Positions 15,117 to 22,284 of a stretch of 22,793 bases of DNA are shown in pieces. The DNA is taken from the IMG/VR virus record IMGVR_UViG_3300042526_001530, positions 1 through 22,793 of that record. One strand, written 5' to 3'. Under the pieces are notes generated by a model that made no database searches, was not told the origin of the DNA, and saw only the letters and a program-made list of their open reading frames with translations. Numbering within the stretch: position 1 is the stretch's first letter; each line of letters opens with the position of its first letter. The DNA comes from a virus. Both the position numbers and the translations under genes were made by a program.

Positions 15117-15383
15117 ATGGCCGAACGGCTCCGGGGGCGAGCGGCAGTTGTTCAGCGGTTGCGCCGCCTTCGCGCCGAACCCCTCTGCCGGGATTGTGCT
15201 CGCGCCGGGATAGTGCGCGAGGCGAAGGTGCCTGACCACATCGTCCCGCTTGCCCACGGCGGATCGGACGAGGACAGCAACATCCGCTGCCTTTGCTCCG
15301 AGTGCCACGCCAAGCGGACTGCCGAACAATTCGGCCAGCGCAGGACGGTCGCCGTAGGGCCCGACGGGTGGCCGATCGGGTAA
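15117..15383 (+). CDS. HNH endonuclease of HK97-type packaging module (88 aa)
   Basis: The ATG at 15117 has a weak AGGG upstream. The zinc ribbon C-x2-C ('LCRDCARAG') and 'CLCSECHAKRT' bracket the catalytic stretch 'DHIVPLAHGGSDEDSN', which contains the HNH His and Asn. Small HNH proteins placed next to the terminase genes are needed with TerL for cos cleavage in HK97-like phages. Here, unlike the usual layout, 2.7 kb of other genes separate it from the small terminase. The length is typical and all metal ligands are present. Confidence 0.87.
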   Translation: MAERLRGRAAVVQRLRRLRAEPLCRDCARAGIVREAKVPDHIVPLAHGGSDEDSNIRCLCSECHAKRTAEQFGQRRTVAVGPDGWPIG

Positions 15384-15482
15384 CCAGGCCGGGGGGCGGT
15401 GCGAAAGTCTGGGGCTTTGGTGGGGGAAACCGCGCATGGTCCAAAAAACGCGCAACCGCGAGTTAGCGACCGGGGGTCAAAT
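15384..15482. other. G-rich non-coding stretch, candidate cos region
   Basis: Directly after the HNH stop the sequence is strongly G-rich on the plus strand (GGGGGGCGG near 15391, then GAAAGTCTGGGG and GGTGGGGGAAACC up to about 15432). Similar G-runs with a GAAAGTC-like word lie between HNH and small terminase in HK97-type phages, where cos is expected. The resemblance is from memory and no cut site can be assigned. Confidence 0.35.
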
Positions 15483-15794
15483 CTAAACCAGCTGGAGTTC
15501 GACGCGCTTGCCGCAGGCTTTAGCATAGCGGCGGATCGTCTCGAATGTTGGCGAGTGTTTAGGATCGCGCATCGAGCTTTCCAGGCGCGAGACAGCACTC
15601 TTGGAGGTCCCCATCCGGACCGCAATTTCGTCCTGGGTCAGGCCCGATTGTTTGCGCGCCTCAAGTAAAGACCGCAGCGCGGCATATTCATCGGCGCCCG
15701 CTTCCCAGGCCTCTTTGAAGCCAGGACGTTGCATCGCCTTTTCCAGAGCCTTTTTCCCGTCGTGACGGACAGGCTTAAAACCTTGATCACTCAT
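15483..15794 (-). CDS. higA: XRE-family antitoxin, HigA-like (103 aa)
   Basis: This gene lies downstream of the toxin on the minus strand, and its ATG overlaps the toxin stop (ATGA at 15791-15794). The C-terminal half is an XRE helix-turn-helix ('LLEARKQSGLTQDEIAVRMGTSKSAVSRLES') that binds operator DNA. The N-terminal part, 'ALEKAMQRPGFKEAWEAGADEYAALRSL', is the helix typical of antitoxins paired with Gp49-like toxins. It would neutralise the toxin and autorepress the pair. Toxin-first order is the HigBA hallmark. No truncation. Confidence 0.85.
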   Translation of the reverse strand: MSDQGFKPVRHDGKKALEKAMQRPGFKEAWEAGADEYAALRSLLEARKQSGLTQDEIAVRMGTSKSAVSRLESSMRDPKHSPTFETIRRYAKACGKRVELQLV

Positions 15795-16111
15795 GACTGC
15801 ACCTCCTTCAACCGCTTGCGAGCCAGCTTGAGGTCCTTATCGGGCGTCGCCTGGCTCTTTTTCAGTATGCTATGCAAGATAACCAGCTCACGACCGACTT
15901 GCGTACAGTAGAACACGCGGCCGATCCCTTCTGGTCCCTTGCACCGTAGTTCGAACAATCCTCCGCTCATGGCCCGCGAATTTGGCATTCGAAGATCGAG
16001 GCCATCTTCCTCCAGCCATTCAACGAGGCGGAGGTAGTCGGCATAGATGCCGACAGGCCACTCCTCGATCTCCCGCCTCACGCGATCGTTGTAGTAGAGG
16101 ATTGTCCACAT
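15791..16111 (-). CDS. higB: RelE/HigB-type toxin, Gp49 family (106 aa)
   Basis: The ATG is at 16111 on the minus strand. The sequence has the Gp49/RelE fold pattern 'IEEWPVGIYADYLRLVEWLEE', 'LFELRCKGPEGIGRVFYC', 'ILHSILKKSQATPDKDLKLARKRLKE', with the Lys/Arg-rich final helix seen in ribosome-dependent mRNA interferases. It would cleave mRNA when the labile antitoxin is lost, stabilising the prophage or causing abortive infection. It is transcribed away from the methyltransferase, sharing a 61-base control gap with it. The role is from family knowledge. Confidence 0.85.
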   Translation of the reverse strand: MWTILYYNDRVRREIEEWPVGIYADYLRLVEWLEEDGLDLRMPNSRAMSGGLFELRCKGPEGIGRVFYCTQVGRELVILHSILKKSQATPDKDLKLARKRLKEVQS

Positions 16112-16172
16112 GTTGGCGTGTTAACATATTTGATAACTTTGTCTACCCATTCAATGCACCCCCGGAGACGGC
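16112..16172. promoter_or_regulatory. Divergent control gap between toxin 1 and the methyltransferase, with an imperfect palindrome
   Basis: GTTAACATATTTGATAAC (16120-16137) is an 18-bp imperfect palindrome (7 of 9 pairs) in an AT-rich gap. It lies 9 bases upstream of the toxin start, where a HigA-type antitoxin would bind. The methyltransferase on the other side has GGAGA (16164-16168) as its ribosome site, so the palindrome could couple control of both. Confidence 0.5.
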
Positions 16173-17462
16173 ATGACACAATGGCCAGCTGATCAGGTCG
16201 AGCGCAGAAGCGTATCGGCACTCGTGCCCTATGCCCGCAACGCCCGCACTCACAGCGAAGAGCAGGTGGCACAGATTGCCGCCTCGATCCGTGAATGGGG
16301 CTGGACGGTGCCGGTTCTAATGGATGAGGACGGCGGGCTGATCGCTGGCCACGGCAGGGTGCTGGCCGCCCGTAAACTGGGCCTTGCCGAGATTCCGGTG
16401 ATGTTAGCCAAAGGTTGGAGCGAGGCCCAGAAGAAGGCTTATGTGATAGCCGACAATAAGTTGGCATTGAACGCTGGTTGGGATCTTGAACTCTTGGCAG
16501 TTGAATTGGAGGATCTGCAAGGCCTCGACTTCGACCTAATGCTGACGGGTTTTTCCGACAATGAACTGCAAGGGTTACTAGCCCAAAGTAGTGAAGGTTT
16601 GACGGATCCCGACACCGTCCCTGATTTGCCGCAGACGCCTGTTTCAGTGCCGGGTGATGTTTGGATTATGGGCGATCATCGTCTTGTATGCGGCGATAGC
16701 ACTGTCCAGACTGATGTCGACAAGCTGATGCAGGGTGAGCTTGGTGATATGTTGTTCACCGATCCACCTTGGAATGTAAATTATGGCGCGGTCAAAGCAG
16801 GCAATGCGCAAGGATATAAACCCCGTAAAATCCTGAACGATCATATGGACGAAGCCAAGTGGTGCGAATTTGTAAGCGGGTTTTGTGCCTCATTCTATGT
16901 CGTTACGAAACCTGGCGCGCTGGCTTACGTTGTGATGAGCGCTCAGGAATGGCCCGCAATAGACAAGGGTTTGCGCGATGCGAAGTTTCATTGGTCGTCG
17001 ACGATCATCTGGGTGAAGGACGCACTCGTTCTCTCCCGCAAGGACTATCACACGCAGTACGAACCCTTGTGGTATGGATGGAACGAAGACGGACCGCGGA
17101 TCATGCATGTGCCAGACCGCAAGCAGTCTGATATCTGGAACATTCCTAGGCCGAGGGTCTCTGACCTGCATCCGACCACGAAACCGACGCAATTAATCGA
17201 ACGCGCGCTATTAAACTCTTCTGCTCGCGGCGCTTTGGTGGTCGATCTATTTGGAGGATCAGGCTCAACGTTGATCGCTTGTGAACAGCAGGGCAGGCGA
17301 TGCCGGTTGATGGAGTTGGACCCCAAATACGTCGATGTGATTGTTAAACGTTGGCAGGATTTTACGGGAAAGAAAGCGATCCATGAAGCTGATGGCCGAA
17401 CGTTTAATGAAATCGCCGGAAAAGAACCCGCGCCCGTTTCCAGTGAATGCGCAACGGCCTAA
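16173..17462 (+). CDS. Orphan DNA methyltransferase with N-terminal ParB-like domain, beta class (429 aa)
   Basis: The ATG at 16173 follows GGAGA by four bases. Residues 8-110 form a ParB/Srx-like domain ('VPYARNARTHSEEQVAQIA', 'GLIAGHGRVLAARKLGL'). A methylase follows with catalytic DPPW (197-200) and, later, the AdoMet motif FGGSGST (360-366); catalytic motif before AdoMet motif is the beta-class order. It methylates an amino group of adenine or cytosine in a specific site, unknown here. No restriction nuclease is next to it, so it is an orphan phage methylase, likely protecting phage DNA or altering gene control. Base composition appears more AT-rich than the early genes, consistent with separate acquisition. 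Confidence 0.9.
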   Translation: MTQWPADQVERRSVSALVPYARNARTHSEEQVAQIAASIREWGWTVPVLMDEDGGLIAGHGRVLAARKLGLAEIPVMLAKGWSEAQKKAYVIADNKLALNAGWDLELLAVELEDLQGLDFDLMLTGFSDNELQGLLAQSSEGLTDPDTVPDLPQTPVSVPGDVWIMGDHRLVCGDSTVQTDVDKLMQGELGDMLFTDPPWNVNYGAVKAGNAQGYKPRKILNDHMDEAKWCEFVSGFCASFYVVTKPGALAYVVMSAQEWPAIDKGLRDAKFHWSSTIIWVKDALVLSRKDYHTQYEPLWYGWNEDGPRIMHVPDRKQSDIWNIPRPRVSDLHPTTKPTQLIERALLNSSARGALVVDLFGGSGSTLIACEQQGRRCRLMELDPKYVDVIVKRWQDFTGKKAIHEADGRTFNEIAGKEPAPVSSECATA

Positions 17463-17473
17463 GATGCTTAGGC
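17457..17473. terminator. Symmetric hairpin holding the stop codons of two convergent genes
   Basis: GCCTAAG (17457-17463) and CTTAGGC (17467-17473) pair exactly around a 3-base loop. The methylase stop TAA (17460-17462) lies in one arm and the antitoxin stop (17468-17470, minus strand) in the other. It can form in both transcripts, so it may limit read-through both ways, although no U-run follows. Confidence 0.5.
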
Positions 17474-17770
17474 AGCAGCCAGAACCCTATCAACAATAAT
17501 GTCATCGGCATGGGCGCGGGCTTGAGCCAAGTCATACGATGTCTGCATGCGCATCAGCGTATCAGCTTTTATACCAAAAGCCTTCTCGAACCTGATCGCC
17601 ATTTCAGCGGAAAGGGCCGTGTGGCCGTTGAAAAGATTGCTGAGTGTCTGGCGCGTTACGTGAAAGCAGGTTGCGAGGTGATTGATGCTAACGCCGTGCG
17701 GAACGACTACTTCGGTTTTCAGCCAATCACCGGGGTGAACAGCTAGCGAGGGGTGCATGATTATAGCCAT
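17468..17770 (-). CDS. higA: HigA/VapI-type antitoxin (100 aa)
   Basis: This is the second gene of the second toxin-antitoxin pair on the minus strand; its start shares one base with the toxin stop (TGATG). An alternative start is the Met four residues later. The helix-turn-helix 'HPGDWLKTEVVVPHGVSINHLATCFHVTRQTLSNLFNG' and 'AEMAIRFEKAFGIKADTLMRMQ' match the HigA/VapI class, different from the antitoxin at 15483. It should bind both the toxin and the tandem palindromes at 18064-18101. Length is normal. Confidence 0.88.
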   Translation of the reverse strand: MAIIMHPSLAVHPGDWLKTEVVVPHGVSINHLATCFHVTRQTLSNLFNGHTALSAEMAIRFEKAFGIKADTLMRMQTSYDLAQARAHADDIIVDRVLAAA

Positions 17771-18054
17771 CAGTGGTAATCCTCCATATCAAGTTCAGCA
17801 ATTGTCGCTTCATCAATCTTGATGAAGGTCAGACGCCAGTTTTTTGTCACGGTCATTGCCCAGTGCCCGGCCTTGTCGCCAACCAGTTCGTGCAACCCAT
17901 AATTCGGAGGCACGGCCAGTTCGTTAAAACTTGCTGCTGCATCAATAAAAGCCAGCATCTTGCGGATCCGTGCTGTGTCACCCACCAAGCCTTTTGCGTT
18001 GCCGGTTTCGAAAAACCTTCGCAGCCCTTTGTGGGTTATACTTTCGATATCCAT
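17770..18054 (-). CDS. higB: HigB-type mRNA interferase toxin (94 aa)
   Basis: The start at 18054 is preferred over the ATG at 18069 because the latter lies inside the operator and the predicted promoter places transcription start at 18054. The sequence 'ITHKGLRRFFETGNAKGL', 'ARIRKMLAFIDAAASFNEL', 'GLHELVGDKAGHWAMTVTKNWRLTF' and 'DMEDYH' is the HigB (RelE superfamily) pattern with its usual C-terminal D-Y-H. It would cut mRNA on the ribosome. Together with the downstream antitoxin it is a complete type II module, of a different family from the pair at 15483-16111. No degradation is visible. Confidence 0.88.
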   Translation of the reverse strand: MDIESITHKGLRRFFETGNAKGLVGDTARIRKMLAFIDAAASFNELAVPPNYGLHELVGDKAGHWAMTVTKNWRLTFIKIDEATIAELDMEDYH

Positions 18055-18059
18055 AGAGC

Positions 18060-18101
18060 CATATGTCAAACATCATTTGACATGTCAAAGGGTATTTGAC
18101 G
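18060..18101 (-). promoter_or_regulatory. Tandem palindromic operator and promoter of the second HigBA pair
   Basis: Two adjacent 19-bp palindromes share the form TGTCAAA-N5-TTTGACA: 18064-18082 (exact) and 18083-18101 (last base differs). The central TTTGACATGTCAAA (18076-18089) is itself a perfect palindrome. On the minus strand TTGACA (18088-18083) is a consensus -35, followed after 17 bases by CATATG (18065-18060). Transcription would then begin at or next to the toxin ATG. Antitoxin binding would cover the whole promoter. Confidence 0.75.
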
Positions 18102-18135
18102 ATTCCGAAGCGCGATGCGGCACAGGAGCCTTCCT

Positions 18136-18618
18136 ATGAAGCCTGGAACAAAACCAAAGCCAACCCACCTCAAGCTAGTCACCGGCAATCCTGGTAAGCG
18201 CAAGCTGAACAGCAAGGAGGCTAAGCCCAAAGCATTGATACCTGCGCCGCCGGCCCACCTCACTGCAGATGCGGTAGAGGAATGGAACCGGGTTGCAACG
18301 GATCTCTTCAACCTCGGCGTTCTTTCCGAGATCGATAGGGCTGCACTTGCTGCCTATGCGCAGGCCTATGGCCGCTGGGTCCAGGCGGAACGGGCGATCG
18401 CTAAGATGGCGCAGAAGGATCATCTCACAGGCGGCCTGATGATCAAGACTACCAACGGCAACGCGATCCAGAACCCTCTGGTTGGCACCGCCAACAAGGC
18501 AGCCGCGGACATGATGCGCTACGCTGCAGAATTCGGGATGACGCCCAGTGCCAGGAGCAGGATCGCAGCAACGCCGCCAGAAGAAGGCTCAGATCCCGCC
18601 GACCGGTTCTTCGCCTGA
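18136..18618 (+). CDS. terS: Phage terminase small subunit, P27 family (160 aa)
   Basis: The ATG at 18136 has AGGAG (18124-18128) seven bases upstream; an in-frame start at 18115 lacks this. The N-terminus 'KPGTKPKPTHLKLVTGNPGKRKLN' is the P27 hallmark, followed by 'AVEEWNRVATDLFNLGVLSEIDRAALAAYAQAYGRW' and 'NPLVGTANKAAADMMRYAAEFGMTPSARSRI'. It recognises the packaging site and loads DNA on the large subunit. It lies directly beyond the toxin-antitoxin operator. Length is typical. Confidence 0.92.
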   Translation: MKPGTKPKPTHLKLVTGNPGKRKLNSKEAKPKALIPAPPAHLTADAVEEWNRVATDLFNLGVLSEIDRAALAAYAQAYGRWVQAERAIAKMAQKDHLTGGLMIKTTNGNAIQNPLVGTANKAAADMMRYAAEFGMTPSARSRIAATPPEEGSDPADRFFA

Positions 18619-20371
18619 TCGGACACTGGCTTATGCCAGGGCCGTCGTGTCAGGCGAGACTATCGCTGGGCCGCATGTTCGCAACTCTTGCCAAAGGCAC
18701 ATCGCGGACCTGAACCGCAGGGATGGCGTCTGGTTCGACCAGACGGCCGCCAATCATGCCTTTGCCTTTTTCGAGGAGGTACTGAAGCTTTCCGAAGGCC
18801 AGTTCGAGGGCCAGCCTTTCCAGCTGGAACCAAGCCAGGCCTTCATTATCGGCTCGCTATTTGGCTGGAAGCGCAAGGATGGCAGGCGCCGGTTTCGCCG
18901 GGCTTACATCGAACAAGGCAAAGGCAACGGCAAGTCGCCGATTGCTGGTGGCATTGGCGTTTATGGGATGACAGCCTGCAAGGAGGCGGGCGCTCAGATC
19001 TATGCGGCTGCCGCCAAAAAGGAGCAGGCCAACATCCTGTTCCGTGACGCGGTAAAGATGGTGCGGCAATCCCCAGCGCTGGCCCGTCGGTTGGAGTTCT
19101 CCGGCGGTCCGGGCCGCGAGTTCAACATAGCGCATTTGCCGTCGGGCAGTTTCTTCCGCCCGGTGTCGCGCGATACGGGCAAGACAGGGTCAGGCCCTCG
19201 ACCTTACTTTGTATTAGCGGACGAGGTCCACGAACTACCGGACCGCTCGATTATCGAAATGCTGGAGCGCGGTTTCAAGTTCCGCCGCGATCCGCTGCTG
19301 TTCATGATTACCAATTCGGGATCAAACCGAAATTCAGTCGCCTGGGAGGAACACGAACACGGGGTCCGTGTGGCTGCGGGTAATCCCGATGCGGTGCTGG
19401 ACCCGACTTACCTCGGCCAAGTCATCGACGACACGACGTTCAGCTATGTCTGCGCGCTCGATGAGGACGACGATCCGCTGACCGACCCTAGTTGCTGGAT
19501 CAAGGCTAACCCGCTCTTGGGCGTGACGATCACCGAGCAGTATCTCTCCGAAGTTGTGGCCCAGGCAAAAGCTATTCCGGGTCAGTTAAACGGCATACTT
19601 CGGCTGCACTTCTGCATCTGGACCGATGCCGAAACCGCCTGGATGGCGCGTTCGACGCTGGAACCATTGCTGGCCGAGTTCGATCCTAAAGTGGGACAAC
19701 CAGTCTGGCTTGGATTGGACCTCAGCCAGAACCGGGATTTGACTGCACTGGCCGGCGTCCAGCGCAATGGCGAAAAGGATGGCAAGCCGTGTTTTGATGC
19801 TTGGGTCGCGGTCTGGACGCCGGGCGATACGCTGTCGGCGCGGGTGCTGCGTGACAAGCAGCCCTATGACTTATGGGTCGCTGGCGGATTTCTGAATGCG
19901 CCCCAAGGCGAGAACATAAGCTTGCGCCAAGTGGCGCAGGCGCTGGCTGAACTGGACAGCGATTTTCGCGTCGAGACCGTGGCCTACGACCGTTATGCGT
20001 TTCGCCGATTTGAAGAGGAAGTCTGTGACCTTGGGCTATCGGTCAATTTTGTCGAACACCCACAAGGCGGCACCAAACGCGGCAAACCACAGGATGGGAT
20101 GAGCGAAGGTCTATGGATGCCAGGCTCACTGCGGCATCTAGAAGAACTGATCCTTGAAGGTCGGATCCGCCTCAAGCGCAATCCGGTGCTGATTTCAGCA
20201 ATGATGTCAGCGGTCACTGAGACCGATCGCTGGGATAATAAGTGGCTTTCCAAGCAGCGGGCCATCAACAAGATCGACGCAGCTGTGGCGCTGTGTATGG
20301 CAGTGGGGGCAGCAATGGCAGGCGACACCACCGGCTCGATCGATGACTGGCTAAAGAGCCTGCACGCATGA
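18548..20371 (+). CDS. terL: Phage terminase large subunit, HK97 type (607 aa)
   Basis: No in-frame ATG exists before residue 141, so the GTG at 18548 is the best start. This gives an unusually long 71-base overlap with the small subunit. The conserved family start 'DRTLAYARAVVSGETIAGPHVR' begins at residue 24. ATPase: Walker A GKGNGKS (124-130) and Walker B 'FVLADEVHEL' (D225, E226). The nuclease half has 'LGLDLSQNRDLTAL', 'VAYDRYAFRRFEEE' and 'INKIDAAVALCMAVGAA' with the catalytic aspartates. It translocates DNA into proheads and cuts the concatemer. Its stop overlaps the portal start (ATGA). Confidence 0.92.
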   Translation: MPGAGSQQRRQKKAQIPPTGSSPDRTLAYARAVVSGETIAGPHVRNSCQRHIADLNRRDGVWFDQTAANHAFAFFEEVLKLSEGQFEGQPFQLEPSQAFIIGSLFGWKRKDGRRRFRRAYIEQGKGNGKSPIAGGIGVYGMTACKEAGAQIYAAAAKKEQANILFRDAVKMVRQSPALARRLEFSGGPGREFNIAHLPSGSFFRPVSRDTGKTGSGPRPYFVLADEVHELPDRSIIEMLERGFKFRRDPLLFMITNSGSNRNSVAWEEHEHGVRVAAGNPDAVLDPTYLGQVIDDTTFSYVCALDEDDDPLTDPSCWIKANPLLGVTITEQYLSEVVAQAKAIPGQLNGILRLHFCIWTDAETAWMARSTLEPLLAEFDPKVGQPVWLGLDLSQNRDLTALAGVQRNGEKDGKPCFDAWVAVWTPGDTLSARVLRDKQPYDLWVAGGFLNAPQGENISLRQVAQALAELDSDFRVETVAYDRYAFRRFEEEVCDLGLSVNFVEHPQGGTKRGKPQDGMSEGLWMPGSLRHLEELILEGRIRLKRNPVLISAMMSAVTETDRWDNKWLSKQRAINKIDAAVALCMAVGAAMAGDTTGSIDDWLKSLHA

Positions 20372-21600
20372 ACCTATTTCAAAAGGCGCTCGGATACATC
20401 GCCCGCTCGATAGGGCTTACCGATCCGGGCCTTACCCAGGCAGTCGGTGGCCGCATGACTACTACTGGCGAAGTGGTATCCACCGCCTCGGTGTTGGGCC
20501 TCGCTTCAGCTTGGGCCTGCGTCAACCTGCTTGCCGGCACGATCGCTTCGCTACCGCTCATGGTCTACCGAACCCGGGGCGGCGCGAGGGTGGTTGCAAC
20601 CGATCATCCGCTGTACATGATTTTACATAACAGCCCGAACGCTGATCAGACCGCGGTCGACTTTTGGGAGTTCATCTGCGCTTGTATCGAACTTGGCGGT
20701 AACGCCTATGCCGAGATCATAAGGTCCAGCGATGGCCGAGTGATAGCGCTCAGTGTGCCCATCGCTCCAGAAATAATGACTGTTCGCCGCCTGCGTGACG
20801 GCAGTCTGCAGTATGAATGGTCTGACAACGGTATCCGTTTGGTCGCTGCCCAGGAAAATATGCTTCACATCCGCGGATTTGGCGGCAATCCGCTGGGCGG
20901 GCTCTCGACATTGTCGTTTGGCCGCCAAACCTTTGGGTTGGCCCAAGCCATTGAACGCGCCTCAGGCGATACGTTCCGAAACGGAGTCCGGCCTTCGGGC
21001 CTCCTGAAGACGGCAGACACGCTGACACTAGATCAGCGCAAACAAGCCGAGGAACTGCTGCAGGAGAAGTTTGCAGGCGCCATCAATGCCGGGCGGCCCA
21101 TGCTGCTCGACCGAGGCATGGACTGGGTTCAGCTTTCGATTAGCCCGGAAGATGCGCAGATGTTGCAGAGCCGAGCCTTTTCGGTCGAGGAGGTCTGCCG
21201 GTTTTTTGGCGTGCCGCCGTTCATGGTTGGCCACACTGAGAAAACCACCAGCTGGGGTACAGGCCTTGAACAGCAGACATTGGGGTTCCAGAAGTTCACG
21301 CTTCGCCGGCGCCTCAAACGCATCGAGCAGGCGCTTGCTAAACAGCTTCTATCGCCTGCAGACCGTCAGGCCGGGATCGTTATCGAGTTTAACCTAGAAG
21401 GCTTGCTGCGCGGAGACAGCGGCGCACGTGCCTCCTTCTACCAGCAGATGCTGAGCAACGGCGTGATGACCATCAACGAGGTTCGTGCGCTTGAAAACCT
21501 TGCACCCGTCGAAGGCGGCGAGGTGCCGCGGATGCAGATGCAAAATGTTCCCATCAACCAGATCAGCCCTGGATTGGGGCAATCTGGCACGTCTGCTTGA
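20368..21600 (+). CDS. Phage portal protein, HK97 family (410 aa)
   Basis: The ATG at 20368 overlaps the terminase stop. The family pattern is clear: 'SAWACVNLLAGTIASLPLMVY' (47-67), 'HNSPNADQTAVDFWEFICACIELGGNAYAEI', 'LHIRGFGGNPLGGLSTLSFGR', 'FFGVPPFMVGHTEKTTSWGTGLEQQTLGF' and 'LRRRLKRIEQALAKQLL'. It forms the dodecameric ring at the capsid vertex through which DNA passes. The length is standard for HK97-like phages. It is followed after 29 bases by the protease, keeping the canonical order. Confidence 0.93.
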   Translation: MNLFQKALGYIARSIGLTDPGLTQAVGGRMTTTGEVVSTASVLGLASAWACVNLLAGTIASLPLMVYRTRGGARVVATDHPLYMILHNSPNADQTAVDFWEFICACIELGGNAYAEIIRSSDGRVIALSVPIAPEIMTVRRLRDGSLQYEWSDNGIRLVAAQENMLHIRGFGGNPLGGLSTLSFGRQTFGLAQAIERASGDTFRNGVRPSGLLKTADTLTLDQRKQAEELLQEKFAGAINAGRPMLLDRGMDWVQLSISPEDAQMLQSRAFSVEEVCRFFGVPPFMVGHTEKTTSWGTGLEQQTLGFQKFTLRRRLKRIEQALAKQLLSPADRQAGIVIEFNLEGLLRGDSGARASFYQQMLSNGVMTINEVRALENLAPVEGGEVPRMQMQNVPINQISPGLGQSGTSA

Positions 21601-21629
21601 CTGCCTGTGACTGATAATGGAGTTACCCC

Positions 21630-22256
21630 ATGAACCATCTGGATTTCACTTTAGATACTAAGGCCCTTACTGACGGCGGCCTCATTGAGGGCATCGCTGC
21701 AGGTTACGGCAATATTGATGCTGGCGGCGATGTGATTGTGCCAGGCGCCCTTAACCGATCGCTTAAAGGGCGCAAATCTGTGCCCATGCTGATGTTCCAT
21801 GATCAAACCCGTCCTGCAGGGGTATGGACTGAATTTGTAGAGAGCCGCGAGGGACTGATCGTCAAAGGCCAGCTTTCGCTATCTTCCCAATCTGGCCAAG
21901 AGGCTCATGGGTTGGTCCGTGATGGCGCGATTGGCGGGCTATCAATTGGCTATAGGACTATCCGCGAGCAACTGGTGGGCAAGACCCGTCAACTGCTCGA
22001 ACTTTCACTTTATGAAGTGAGCCTGGTTACCATTCCAATGAACGAGCGGGCGGTCATAACCAGTGTAAAATCAATCCTCGAAGATGGGCGCCTGCCAACG
22101 CTTCGTGAATTTGAGCATTTCCTGCGTGAGGCAGGGTTCTCAAAAAGTCAGGCCACCGCAATCGCGGGCAAAGGCCTGACGCCGCTGTTCCAGAGTGAGT
22201 CTGGCAGCACTACTTCCGACTTTCTGTCGGCCCTTATGGCGCAAATGCGCGCCTGA
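21630..22256 (+). CDS. HK97-family prohead protease (208 aa)
   Basis: The ATG at 21630 has GGAG upstream. The catalytic residues of the U35 serine protease are visible: His57 in 'MLMFHDQTRPAGVW', Ser105 in 'GAIGGLSIGYRTI' and an acidic residue in 'LYEVSLVTIPMNE' (E129). It cleaves the N-terminal delta domain of capsid subunits during prohead maturation. The C-terminal 60 residues ('FEHFLREAGFSKSQATAIAGKG') are the usual capsid-binding tail. It lies 28 bases before the capsid gene, which has the predicted substrate domain. Confidence 0.92.
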   Translation: MNHLDFTLDTKALTDGGLIEGIAAGYGNIDAGGDVIVPGALNRSLKGRKSVPMLMFHDQTRPAGVWTEFVESREGLIVKGQLSLSSQSGQEAHGLVRDGAIGGLSIGYRTIREQLVGKTRQLLELSLYEVSLVTIPMNERAVITSVKSILEDGRLPTLREFEHFLREAGFSKSQATAIAGKGLTPLFQSESGSTTSDFLSALMAQMRA

Positions 22257-22284
22257 ATATTAGCCTGCAAATAAGGACTATTAC

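Noticed and set aside
16173-17462. A complete restriction-modification system
   Set aside because: No restriction endonuclease flanks the methylase; the neighbours are clear toxin-antitoxin genes, and the HNH protein is the packaging type separated by one TA pair.
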